From NCBI RefSeq assembly GCF_036785885.1, contig NC_092326.1, forward strand, positions 992,001-1,056,000: a DNA stretch of 64,000 nt. The letters run 5' to 3'. Of the stretch, positions 13,275 through 26,200 are shown one piece after another (position 1 is the first letter of the stretch; each line of letters begins with the position of its first letter). The DNA comes from Coffea arabica. Taxonomy: Eukaryota; Streptophyta; Magnoliopsida; Gentianales; Rubiaceae. The position numbers and the translations under genes are program-made. Below the pieces are notes generated by a model. It did no database searches. It was not told the DNA's origin and worked only from the letters and a program-made list of their open reading frames with translations.

Positions 13275-13715
13275 CTAGGTTTGGATAATATAAGAAGTTG
13301 TATACGGAACTAGTTCTAGGCTTGACAATGATGGCGCACCTAAAGAGCTGCTATTATAATTAATTTCATCCATATTCCTCCTAAATGCAGTGTTTCAAAG
13401 GCAACCCATGGAACCATGTAGTACAAATTAAACCTTCTCAAATCTCTTGGGCCTGCAAATTACGTTGATTTGGTAGACCCATTGATAATTACCTCCTCCT
13501 TGGTCATATTAAAAAAAAAACAAGTCTTATCGCTTCGAAATTTTAAAATTGACTTATGATTAAGGGTCTATCAGCTACTGTCTTCGAAAATGGTTCATCA
13601 CCTGCACTTCATGATGTTATCCAAATTTTAGATTATCCTCAAATATGTATTGAAATTATACTGACCTTGCTACGTAGACGGAAGCATAACAATTACTTTG
13701 ATTTAAAAAAAACTA

Positions 13716-13746
<31 letters not shown>

Positions 13747-16500
13747 TATTAAATTTTATAAATTTTTGTGGAGGCAAAAGTTAACATTTATGCTTTCAAA
13801 CCTTTAATGAGGGAAAACTAAAATTTCTAGGCTTTAGAGAGTCGGTGACTAGAGGAATGACAATGAGGTGGATATGAGGCTAGGAAACCCTCACCCCTCT
13901 CCCTCCTTGTGCTTTAAAAACTTCTCCTGGCTTTAGTGCTATCCCCCCACTTCTCTTACCCCCGCGCCCATCCATCTACCCAACCGGGGTGCCCTGATGG
14001 GTGGTTCAAAATAAATTTTTTTTTAATCTTATTTTTTCATATATAATATTAACAAATAACTTTATAAATCAATCTTTTGGACTTTTAAATAATATTCAAC
14101 ATGACATTATGTTTAAAATCTACTTTAATCTTTTAAAAACATTTCTCCGTATTTGTTAGCAAATCTAAACTAACAGCTGTTACTATTATTGTTACAAAAT
14201 TATAAATAATATAATATGTACATAGATATTGGCAAATATAGCTGCATATTAATTAATTTATTTAATTTATAGGCAAGGATGGTGCGGGGATGGTAGCCAC
14301 ATGGTGGGGGGGGGAAAATCCCCACCACTAGGGCTGCAGCCGAGCCGAGCCGAGTCGCATTTTGGCCCAATCAAACCGAGTCTTGACTTAATTTTGTCGA
14401 ACTCGAACTCGACGAGCTGACAATTTTGAAGCTCGAGCTCGAAAAAATAAATAAAATAATATTTTTTCCTAATAAATAATAAAATATGAAGGATATTTAT
14501 GTAATTTTACTATTAAATAAAAAAAATATATATATACTTGAACTCGCGAGTCGGGCTCAATATTTTGAGCTCGACTTTGACTCGACCAGCTTGAGCTCGA
14601 TATTGATCGAGCTCGAGTCGCGAGCGGCTCGATTCGTTTGCACCCCTACCCACCACCCCACTCCTGCCCCCGCAGCTCTCTTCACTCCATTTCTCTCCCC
14701 AAAGGACGGGCATCCATTCCTATCATGACCCCTCCCCACCTCTTAATTCTCATGCCAATGGATGGGCCAATTTAGAGGGAAAGTGAATAAAGTTGGCATC
14801 TATCTGCCCTATGGTTTAAGTCGTTATGGAAAGGAGGTGACCTCTTAGTTCTCATGCCATTTCCAGCTTTGAGTGATGAAACCAGGAAGATGAAAATTCT
14901 AGGACAAAAAGTCGTGTCTCGATCAATGAACTCGAAGATGGGTCATGCAACGGCGTGATTCTTGGCATGTTATTGTCCAATTAGCAAATTTTGAAAACAT
15001 CATTGATGGTTGAGATGAAAGTCAAGTAACAAGAGGTTTAAAACTTTTCGGATTCTTCTATTCACGGAACATAATAAAAGATAGGTGCACTCTTCAATTA
15101 TTTATGCCACCGTATGTTTCATTAATCAACATTATTGTTTATTATTAATCGAATGCAACGTTCTAGCTTTGGATTATAAAAGAAGTTGTATACGGAACTA
15201 GATTATAGGCTGACAAAGATGTCTTATCTAATTAAAAAGGTGCTATTCCAATTAATTTCATCCATATTTCACCTAAACGTACTATTTTAAGGGTAGCCTA
15301 TGGTACCGAATTAGGTATGTCAATGGATCAGATTTTATCTAAATCAAATCCATATCCAGTATATCTGAGTAGGGTTTAGGTTTAATTTATTAAACCTAGA
15401 CCCTAACCAAATCTAGATCCTGTAAGAGAATCATGAATTTGGGTGGAGTATGGTTTTCTATGATTTAGATCCAAATTCAAATCCAAATTAGACCCTACCA
15501 ATACCCATGTAATATTCTATGTGTGTGTATGTATAAGTAAATTTGGAAAATAACCTAATATTCTATGTCATTATAATTGATACAAACATTTTCAAGAAAA
15601 AGAGAAAAAATGAAAGCAAATAAATAAAAGATTGAATATAGACACAGATGAAAATTTGAAAACAAATAGTTTTAGTTGATAATAATTCTTTCTTTCAGTT
15701 CATAATATTGTGTTCAACATCATGAATGTTGATTTTATTATTTGAAAATAAAAATTGGATGATATTTATGTTATTTTTTAACTCTATATATTTTCAAAAT
15801 ATTTTTACTTTGGTTCTTCACTGTATGTTCAAAAAAGTATTCACAAATACCCGTTGAATACCTAAACCTATGAGGGTTCGAGTTTGAGTTTACTTTTTGA
15901 GACCCATAAGGGGTTGGGTATAGGTTTAGGTCTAACTAAATTTAATAAGTTTGAATGTAGATCAAAGGGATCCAAATCAAACCCTACCTATTAAAATACC
16001 TATAAAATATCTATACTATATAATATAAATTAAACCTTGTCAAATCCCTTGGGCCCACAAATTATGTTGACTTGGTAAACCCCTGTATAATTACCTCCAT
16101 TTTTTTATATAAAATATCATAATTTCATTAAAATTTATATTAATGATAGAAATTACATCATCAAACATACACAGATATTAAAGAACAGGATAATATAGTG
16201 AGATCTATCGAATAGATCCAATTAGCAAATCTTTGCAAATCTAATTAGCAAATCTTTGCAACATCATTGATGATTGAGATATAGTCAAGTAACAAGGTTT
16301 AAAACTTTTAGAATTGTTCCATTTAGGACACACGATAAGAGATGAATCTACTTTCCAATTATTTGCACAAGATTTTATAATTCAAAATATAAATAATAAT
16401 AATTGAAATTTATAGCGAGTCCACCCTTTCTATTTTATATGCTTATTCTGTGCTATACTTTTGAGGACATAATAGAAAAACCCAAAATTTGAATTTAATA
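13275..16500. repeat. Dispersed repeat, copies B and C (non-coding)
   Basis: Blocks shared with 2440-4890 recur here in rearranged order. The segment at 13275-13440 is itself repeated at 15168-15305. One copy is interrupted by the hAT MITE at 14329. No coding region is supported; the short ORFs here lie in low-complexity or MITE sequence. From 16500 to 16682 the DNA is unique within the window and nothing is recognised in it. Confidence 0.6.
14329..14648. mobile_element. hAT-type MITE, 320 bp
   Basis: The left end is TAGGGCTGCAGCCGAGCCGA; the right end read on the minus strand is TAGGGGTGCAAACGAATCGA. It is flanked by a perfect 8-bp target duplication CCCACCAC (14321-14328 and 14649-14656). 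The interior is full of GAGCTCGA palindromes. The allied repeat at about 4260-4290 lacks the insert. The 8-bp duplication and terminal sequence fit the hAT superfamily. It is non-autonomous with no ORF of its own. Confidence 0.85.
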
Positions 16501-16682
16501 CCATATCAACACATAGTTTTCCTTTTGATTTTTCTATGTTGCCACATAAGATTGATATTTATTTGATAAATGTTAGAGTTAATGAAACTAATTTGACAAA
16601 CTGTTGATAGAAGTGGACATGGCGAAGTGGACATGGCATTGACTCCATAATTCTTCTATTGATTAAGGTTTCTTATCCTATG

Positions 16683-16691
16683 CACCTGGAA
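16683..16691 (+). repeat. Target-site duplication, left of giant MULE
   Basis: CACCTGGAA directly precedes the left terminus. CACTTGGAA (52354-52362) directly follows the right terminus. Eight of nine bases match, and 9 bp is the size made by Mutator-superfamily transposases. Confidence 0.75.
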
Positions 16692-16735
16692 CGATACGGA
16701 CAAGGGGCTGGAGCGGTTGCCAGACAACCGCTTAT
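16692..16735 (+). repeat. Left terminal inverted repeat with hairpin
   Basis: It begins CGATACGG. AGCGGTTG and CAACCGCT form perfect 8-bp arms around CCAGA. The right end has the same fold with different paired bases, so pairing is conserved while sequence is not. Confidence 0.75.
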
Positions 16736-17981
16736 AAACTTTTCATGGCCAAGATGTGGTGGGCCCATCATCAACGGCCAAAATGAAAGCGAACAAAATG
16801 GAGATGAGTGTAGAGGATTGTTGCTTTAATACAAGCTTAACTTTTAACTCCGTTTGGTCTGGCAGTTAAGGGTATGAAAAATTCAAAATCAAAATTTGAA
16901 AATCAACTTTTGGTACGACCGCACGGGATTTAAAACTCTTTCAACTTAAAAGATGTGGGAAGAAAATGGCGGTAATGGATTTTCTCTGAATACTTTGTTG
17001 CTGTAGCTCCTTTTGCTTTTCCTCTTTCAACAAACTCCTTCTGTTCTTCTCCTCTCAACAAATTATTTTGCATAACATAGACATAAATTTTTGTCTTCTT
17101 CTCTTCCAACTCTTAAATAAACCTTATCAAAACGGGCATCTTTTCTGAGGTGTGTACAAGATAATTGTGAAGATCCGCTGCAGCAACAATACACGCCGAT
17201 TTAAGTAGTGGATGACTGAGATAGATATTCATCGAGTAACAAATGCATAGCTGAGACTTGTGAGCGGCCCATCTGAAATTTACTGCTTGGTGAACTCTGT
17301 CCAAGGTAAACGCTGATATTATATGTAATTTGATTGTAATAAATGTGTTATTTAGTGAAGCATGATTTAAAAATTATAAGAAGTATGTCATTATCCTTTT
17401 AGAGAGAATGGTTAACTTGTACAATAAAGATCCCGTACAGAATTTCAAAATATAAATGAGAATGTGTACAAATAAAATAACATAAGCGTAAAAATAATTT
17501 AACAATGTGACCAACTTAAATAACTACACAAACGGTATAGATGACAATGTATAGATTTTGAGAATTCTGTCAAACCTTACGCTATGTAAAAGTGTACGAG
17601 GCATACATGCATTTGTTATGTTACAAGTTGATATAAAGGGTGTACACATTGTTATAAAGTGTGAACATATGATTTTAAAGTATGAAAATTCTGATATTAT
17701 GCACAAATTGGTTATAATATTTGTTTGAAATGTATATATTTTGTAGTGAAATATGCTATGCAAATTATTAGAGTTATGTGATTACCTATTACAAAGAAGA
17801 TACACATCCATAAAAATTATTTTACAAAATGTTGTAAGGTGTGTACACGTCGTTATAAAGTATGTACATATGTGAATACAAATAATTAAGTGCTTATGAT
17901 GTGAATAAAGAAATACAAAATAAATATAATTGTTTGTCTTGAAAAACAATAGCAAAAAATGCTTTTGTCGAATACAGGACA
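16736..17981. other. Left subterminal region and 5' leader of transposase 1
   Basis: This is non-coding. TGTACA/GTACAC-type motifs are frequent from about 17400 to 17900. An acceptor-like ACAG lies four bases before the ATG at 17982, suggesting an upstream leader exon that I could not place. The small ORFs here show no family resemblance. Confidence 0.45.
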
Positions 17982-20900
17982 ATGGAAGAAGCATTGTGTC
18001 CTAAGATCGGCATGGAGTTTCAGTCAGAAGATAAGGCATACAACTTCTACAATAGGTACGGATTAGTTGTTGGGTTTAGTGTTCGGAAAGACTACTTGAA
18101 CAAGGATAAAGACGGTGTAGTTACATCGAGAAGGTACACATGTTGCAAAGAAGGTTTCAAACCACGGTACGAAGGAGATGTAAAACCAAAGAGAACTCGG
18201 GCTGAAACAAAAACCGGATGTGAAGCTAAAATGGGGATAATTTTGAACAGAGAAACAATGAAGTATCAGGTTCGAGATCTGGTAATCGAGCATAATCACA
18301 TACTACACATTTCAGAATGTGCTCATATGATGCGTTCGCAAAGAAAAGTAAGTATTTCTCAAGGAGCCCAAGCTGAGATTGCAAATGTTGCAGGAATATC
18401 CTTGAAACAATCCCATGAACTCATGGGAAAAGAGGCAGGTGGATTAGGCAATATTGGCTACACTCGTGATGACTTAAAACGCTATCTACGAACAAAAAGA
18501 GAGAGAGGATTAAAGTATGGTGAAGCTGGTGCAATGCTACAATACTTTGAAGAACAAAAATTGGAAAATCCGTCATTCTTCCACGCAGAGCAGCTTGATT
18601 GTGAAGAACAAATTACAAATATATTTTGGGCTGATGCATCAATGCTGATGGATTATACCTATTTTGGAGATGTGATTACATTTGACACCACATATAAAAC
18701 TAACAAGGAGTACAGACCATTGGGCGTATTTGTGGGATTCAATCAATTTAGACAATTGGTTATTTTTGGAGCAACTCTATTGTATGATGAGACCATTGAA
18801 TCATTCAAGTGGGTGTTCGGTACATTTGTAGAGGCAGTTTGTGGAAGGCACCCAAAAACCATCTTCACAGATCAGGATGCAGCCATGGCCGCTGCAATTT
18901 CAGCTGTTATGCCTTCAACATACCATGGTCTGTGCACTTTTCATATTAGAGTCAACTTCATGAAACACCTTGGGAACTATTACAAGGATGGTAGTAATCT
19001 CCCATATAGATTTGGTGAATGTATGTATGAGATAGAAGATGAAAATGAGTTTATCATGGCCTGGGATGCAATGCTAAAAGAACACAAGCTCGAAACAAAT
19101 GAATGGTTGTGTGGCATTTATGCATGTCGAAAGAAATGGGCAAAATGCTTCATGAAAGGCGCCTGGACTGCAGGTATGCGTAGCACCCAACTAAGTGAGA
19201 GTCTAAATGCTTCCATAAAAAATTATCTAAAACTTGATCATGATCTGGTTGAATTTTTCAAACATTTTGACCGAGTTGTGGATGAAAAAAGATATAATGA
19301 ACTAAGAGCTGAGTATCACAGTCGACAGAAGCTGCCAATGTTGGGATTGCAACAGACTCCCGTACTGATCCAGGCAGCTTGTATATACTCTCCATGTATG
19401 TTTGTTGCATTCCAGAATGAATACGATGAATGCACTACAATGGTGATCTTGGACCAAAAGCATACTACAATGCATGTGGAATACAGTGTCAGTCACTATG
19501 ATGGAGGAAGGGCAAGAAGACTGATATTGAATCCAATAACTAAAGACATTACTTGTAGTTGTAATCTTTTTGAGCAGGAAGGAATCCTATGCTCACATGC
19601 TTTAAAAGTGTATGATATGGTTGGAACAAAGTTTATTCCTGATCAATATGTGACAAAGAGGTGGACAAAGAAGGCAAGGTCCGGAGGCAGCGTCGATTGC
19701 AAGGGTAGAGAAATATCATCAGATCCGTCTCTCTCTATTTCCCATCGATATAGGCTATTAGCACCCGAAATGGTAAGACTTGCTACCAGGGCTGCCATGT
19801 CAGAAGCCGCTACAAAGTTAGTCAGTAGCGCAATGTCTGAATTGTCAAAGAGAGTCGAAATGCTATTTTGTGGAGAAATAGATGAAATAACACAGAATAG
19901 TGCATCAATGGATCTATGTAAGGGAATACAGGTGCAGAATGCAGCTGGTCACTTTGTGACTCCAACAGGTTTGAAGAAACGAAGAGGCAGAAAAACTAAG
20001 AAAGTATTGCGTAGTTGGGTGGACAGGTTTCACAGGTAAAAGAAAAACTCTAGATTGTCTGAGGCAAGCACTCCTGAGATGGTTAGTACCCAATCTTATT
20101 TTTGGACTTACATAACTATATCATTTCAATTGACTCTACTATCATAAGCCGACTGAGTTGTTGTATATTCTTCTCTTGTCAGTCATCAGAATCCTATCAA
20201 CCTATCCAAAGCCAAACATCAAGCAAATGTTTGTCATCGAATAATTCTGTGGCAGTAAGTAGTTATTTTTATACTTTACATAATGTGCATTATAGTTCAC
20301 TATTAGTTATTTAGGTGTTACAAATTAATATTTTACTTGTACACATTGGTTATTAAGGTATACATATTAGTGATAGGATGTTCATCACATGTTATTTATT
20401 TTGACACAGTAATATCATATTTTGTACATATTAGTTGGTACACATTACGACGATCTATTAATTTAATAGCATTTACATGTTGTTGTTTTATGTGTACAAA
20501 CTGATATATATGTTGTACGCATTGATTGATATCATGTACCACTGGTTATTTTATTTTGAAATATCGTTATTGCATTTGGACACATGATTACACATTTGGA
20601 TAAAATTTTTTACAGATTATTAATTTATTTGCTCACATTTATTTTTTCAATCGTACAAGTTACAATTATTTATCACCCGTTGATTAGTTTTGACATCGTG
20701 TTATTATTCTGGTACACGGGTATATATTAGTTGGTACACAGTATGGAGATCTCTTGATTTAATAACAATTACATGTTGTTGTTTGATGTGTACAAATTGA
20801 TATATATGTTGTACGCATTGATTGATACCATGTACCACTAGTTACTTTGTTTTGAAATATGAATAATTCTATTTGAACACATGATTACACATTTGGATAA

Positions 20901-22808
20901 AGTTTTTTATACGTTATTAATTTATTTTCTCACATTTATTTTTTCAATTACAAGTTACAATTATTTATCACCCGTTGATTAGTTTTGACATCGTGTTATT
21001 ATTCTGGTACACAGGTGTATATTAGTTGGTACACAGTACGGAGATCTCTTGATTTAATAACATTTACATGTTATTGTTTGATGTGTACAAACTGATATAT
21101 ATGTTGTACGCATTGATTGATATCATGTATCACTGGTTACTTTGTTTTGAAATATGAATAATTTCATTTGGACACATGATTACACATTTGGATAAAATGT
21201 TTTACACGTTATTAATTTATTTTCTCATAATTATTTTTTCAATCGTACAAGTTACAATTATTTATGATCCGTTGTTAAGTTTTGACATCGTCTTATTATT
21301 CTGGTACACAGGTGTATATTAGTTGGTACACAGTACGGAGATCTCTTGATTTAATAACATTTACATGTTATTGTTTGATGTGTACAAACTGATATATATG
21401 TTGTACGCATTGATTGATATCATGTATCACTGGTTACTTTGTTTTGAAATATGAATAATTTCATTTGGACACATGATTACACATTTGGATAAAATGTTTT
21501 ACACATTATTAATTTATTTTCTCATAATTATTTTTTCAATCGTACAAGTTACAATTATTTATGATCCGTTGTTAAGTTTTGACATCGTCTTATTATTCTG
21601 GTACACGGTGTATATTAGTTGGTACACAATACGGTGATCTCTTGATTTAATAGCATTTACATATTGTTGTTTTATATGTACAAACTGATATATATGCTGT
21701 ACGCATTGATTGATATCATGTACTACTGGTTACTTTGTCTTGAAATATGAATAATTCCATTTGGACACATGATTACACATTTGGATAAAATTTTTTACAC
21801 ATTATTAATTTATTTGCTCACATTTAATTTTTCAATCGTAGAAGTTACAATTATTTATCACCCGTTATTTAATTTTGACATCGTGTTATTATTCTGGTAC
21901 ATGGTGTATTTTATCTTGTACATTACAAATCATATCATTTGAAATCTATTTCATAGTTACTTCAATCTAATGCATTGGTTATGTGTTATATCCATAGTAG
22001 CCCATAAGTTTATAGTATAACTTTACAATGTATTCATTTATGGTCACGTATGTACTGAATTTTGATTTTTGTTTAGATTACTTTTGGTTGATTTTTGTTT
22101 ACATATTGTTAATTCAGTTGAACACGTTGTTATATATTATATACACATTTGCATCATAATTTTCGTACGACCTAACATCTTAAATTTTGGACACAATGTG
22201 TATTTAATTTTTACAAATTAGTTAGTTTGGTGTTATACACAGTGTTAGCATGACTTTGCAACTAATGTAATGTGCTACTCGTGATAACAGTCATTCAGTG
22301 AATCAAATTTTGGATCTTCCCCAGTTATTCACTCAGATATGCAGTCTTGTAGGATGGTAAGTCAGATATTGCAGTTGTATGGATAATCAAGATTTTGGAC
22401 AAATTTACAGTATCTTATTCAGTACAATACTTAATGGTAGCCCGGTGAAGCTGGAATCACTCCTCAAATACTGAGTGCTCATAATATCCGTATTCAAGAT
22501 CGTAACAATCTCCCACTTTTGCTTCCCAACATCCTGTGAGCAAGACAAAGTACACAAGTTTCACCGAATTCTTAATGGTCAGTAATTCTTTAAAAAGCTC
22601 ATTATTTACAGTTATTATTTAGAACTATTCTAACCTTGTTACAAGATTATTGTAGGGCATGCTTTTATGAACACTGAACTTTTGATTTAAATAATTTATT
22701 GCTTGTTTCAATGATTGCCAGACCCCCATTGTGGCCTCTGTGGAAAGGTCAAAGAGCAGTACTCTCATGCAATTAAGCGACGAAGAAGTGCAACTACCTA
22801 CGATATAA
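17982..22808 (+). pseudogene. FAR1/FRS-type MULE transposase, copy 1; 3' exons degraded
   Basis: The main exon is open for 685 codons (17982-20039). It has a FAR1 zinc-binding domain (about residues 12-107; CCKEG, TGCEAKM, EHNH), a MULE transposase core and a SWIM finger CxC...CxH (525-539). In the core, likely catalytic acids are Asp235 (FDTTY), Asp297 (TDQD) and Glu406 (LSESLN), with a CTFHI motif near 317. Copy 2 continues in frame past this point, but here a small indel near 20036 gives TAA. Homologous phase-0 exons follow at 20183-20254, 22291-22356, about 22510-22577 and 22722-22808; the fourth has TAA upstream of SQHPVSKTKY. A CAG|GT donor at 20035 could also be used. The enzyme would bind element ends in the nucleus and cut them. 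The catalytic exon is intact, while the C-terminal tail seems broken. Host FAR1/FHY3 regulators share the fold, but the element context makes this a transposase. Confidence 0.8.
20431..21910. repeat. Five tandem copies of a 296-bp repeat
   Basis: Copies start with TTAGTTGGTACA at 20431, 20727, 21022, 21319 and 21615, spaced 295-297 bp. The third and fourth are nearly identical. Each contains several GTAC motifs and a GATATATATGTTGTACGC block. The array lies within an intron of transposase copy 1. Bases 20255-20430 and 21911-22290 are similar AT-rich, GTACA-rich intron. Confidence 0.9.
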
Positions 22809-23236
22809 ATGGGTAGAAGCTAATTGCCTTCCATGAATATGTATGCTAAGCTGATGTATCTTGTGACCCTTTTGGAACTAGATTGGAATAATGTAATATT
22901 AAAATGATTGTTTTACTTTTATATTAGATAGTAGTTTGAGAATTGCAATCAATGCAGAATAGTTTTACACCTTTTACTTCTATTCAATTGATTACAAGAA
23001 GTTATATATTCATCGCGGTGTCCCAACCCTGTCTGCCGCAAACAAAAAATGAAGCGTGTCCCAACAGTATTGAACTTTGCTCCCAACACAAAATTCTATA
23101 TGTCCCACTAGTAGTAAAAAGTTCATAACTAATGAACTTTGCTCCCAACGGTAATCCCAAAAGGAGATAATTCTAGACAAGTACAAAATTCTATGCAATA
23201 CAACTCGTAAATTACTAAATATTTGTCAATCATTTA

Positions 23237-26200
23237 TTACAACTGGCTTTTTCGTCGGGGAGGGATATTTAACAGCTCAAGGATGGATTCGGCCCATTCG
23301 TTATGCTCGGTTGCAACCAACATAGACACATATTGCACTCGATACTTCCACATGTTATCCTATCCAAGAATTGAAATAATCAGCACCACATATTATACAT
23401 TAGTCATCATAAAAATAATTGCTACAAAAAAATTTCTATAAATCAAAATAATATATATACCTCTGTAATGCGTATGCCTAATCTTCCATTCCAGTGCTCT
23501 AGAAATTTCATTATGAACACACCACAATCATAGCTGAAACATGAGGTATACATTGTCGTGACAACCAAATTGTAGGACATACAAGTTTTACCTTACCATC
23601 CTAATAATATAACTTAGTATTTAGTTATATTTCAAGATAGAATATAAATAAACTCTTATTTACAGGACATATACCTATTGTGTGGAGACTGTTGAGGCAC
23701 ATCTGCGACTTGCAATACAAATCCCTCGAAATCCACCAACTTATCAAATTGTTTTGCCATTATTAAGCCCAAGGTTCGCTTCTGCAATATAAAAATATAA
23801 TTTTCCTAATTACACTTTCTCACTAGTTATATAATATAAAGCCATGAAACAGATGCATTAAAAATTTAAGGTCTAAATAATGTTTAGATTTCACCAGTCG
23901 TCGTAAGATGTTAGTCTGTCAAACCCGTGATGAATCAACTCGTGAGTCAAGGAGATGAATAATGCTTTGTGTAATATCAAATGAGTATACAAACCAGTGA
24001 CTTTTGTTCACCACTGGAACTAGTATCTGAAAATATAATGTGTTAAACTTTACAAATGCAACATCTTTGATATAAAATAAAAGGTATTTGATCCAGCAGT
24101 TATAAGAGATTGATTACCATATCGGCATTTGCTAGACTTGACGCATTATCTGCTCTTATTTTGAACCACTTGTTCAGTTTCGAATATAGGACATCATCAG
24201 ACTTTTTCTCAAATCGGCCTACACCTTGAATGGCAGCCTACCCAACAAATCAATGAAATTGGATCGAAAGTCATACGATAGTTAGAAATTGCACGAGCAA
24301 TTCATACTATTTAATAAACATTGGAATCAAATTTTCTAATAAACTAACAATAAGTGAAACTGTATATGCATGATGTTAGTTGCTGGTAAAAAAAAGTTGG
24401 CCATTATACTTACAACAACACATGGCTCGACAATGTATCGCTTAACCTTCATCAGTCTTTTACTCACATCATTATTCAATAATCTTGCATACATATCAAT
24501 GACCTAAAAGAGGGGTGAGTATAACAATAAAATATCTTAGCATTCCAAAAGGTGAGACTATCTCCACAACTACAGCAGTTAACTTAGTCAAATAAAATAA
24601 TTTTTCTTTTTTCGTGGCTTACCCTATCTGATACCCAATGCTTCTCCCGCAAGGATTGCATATCTCTTTGGTTAAGGCTAAATTCGAACATAGACACTAA
24701 TATCTCACTACATTGAACATTGAGTCAACAATGTTAAGTTCAATTATAAATGAATATGAATAAAAATAGCATATTACTCCGAATATTATCGCATGAAAAA
24801 AGATTTTACCTCTCATCTCCCGCGTCTTGCCATGTGAAATTCGCAATCTTCCGACTACATTGTGTCAAAGTAGCCTGGATTTGGAGCTGATAATCAGTAG
24901 ACCTGATGAGGGTGTTGTGCCTTGTCATCCGCAATGTCTTGTGCATTCGGCCATCTTCCGCATCTATATTAAGTCAAGAATAGCAAATGTTTTTGTAATG
25001 ATCAATTTTTATATCATTTACAAAGTGCAATAACAAATGAAAGCAGAATTTTAGCTACAACATATATAACTTGCCTTCGCACTCTCTTTTTTTATATCTA
25101 GACCGACCCTTCCATTGTGTTGCAGCACATAGCGAATGTTGCTCTACTGTAGCTCCTGATGGGGAAGTTAGACCTGCATCCAAGAAATGAACTTCTGCAA
25201 TTGCCTTAGCATCATCTTTTCCTTCTCTATCTTCAGGTTCACTTGCCTCATTTTCACCAAAATCCTCATTCCTATCCCCAACACACGTCTCGTCTTGGTT
25301 GTTTTCATATTCAAATTTGTCCGTATCACAATCTATAACAACCTTTGCCTTCTCATCATCGATCATTCGCTTTTTTGCCCATTTTCTTGTGGATCTAACG
25401 GCTGTCTGGGAACATGATGGCATGGCACTACGATGCGAGCAAAGGATACTGGATATATTCATTACACTTTGTTGACATTCGATTGCTATCCGCTCAGCAG
25501 TTGCCGCTTTTGTATATAGAATGGCTAGATGAACCTGAATATAAAAAAATAAATGCAATTAATCCTCATATTCGTACAACTTTGGACATATTTGCATTCG
25601 TATTAGATTTAATTTGTTATCTTACAGCAATTTCTCCATGTCCATTATTCACCATCTGGCTAATCACATCCGGTGGCAGCTCAGTAGGTTCCTCTTCCTC
25701 TTTTTCTTCTCTGTTCGTTTTGTTTGACCCTACCTTTGTGGACAAAAAAGTATGTTGTAAGTTTCGTAAAGCAGTTAGCCGTATAATATACTAACTCAAA
25801 TTCCAAAAATATCATTGTTTCAGTAATACTTACTAGCTTTCCTTTGCCAAATTTTCCAAGACCACCCAATTCTAGTGTTTCTCTTTCCATTATATTAGCA
25901 TCAGTCCATGCTTTTGCTATAGGGCAGGTCCTACGAACACAATGATTGAGTATACTTACTCGATCATAATAATGTAGCTACAAAATAACAACTTATCCTT
26001 GTTAGATACAATGAACAAATATAAGTTAAGATCATCCACTAGTTGAGATTTCTTAACTTACCAGCAAAAATAGGATGCAACCTCCAACGTTTTTGTGGGC
26101 ATTGCTTTGCATATTCAACAATTTTTTGCATAAATCAGCTCTGACGAACTCAGCCCAATTGAATTTTGCTATTTCTGAAGTTGATTGTAAACTCTCCCAT

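Noticed and set aside
14486..14739. Three overlapping ORFs on both strands
   Set aside because: They fall in the palindromic hAT MITE and its flank; no coding signal.
22722..22808. Cys/His-rich reading (DPHCGLCGK) resembling a zinc finger
   Set aside because: It needs phase 2; the homologous gene keeps all 3' exons in phase 0, and the phase-0 frame here is open to a stop with an acidic tail.
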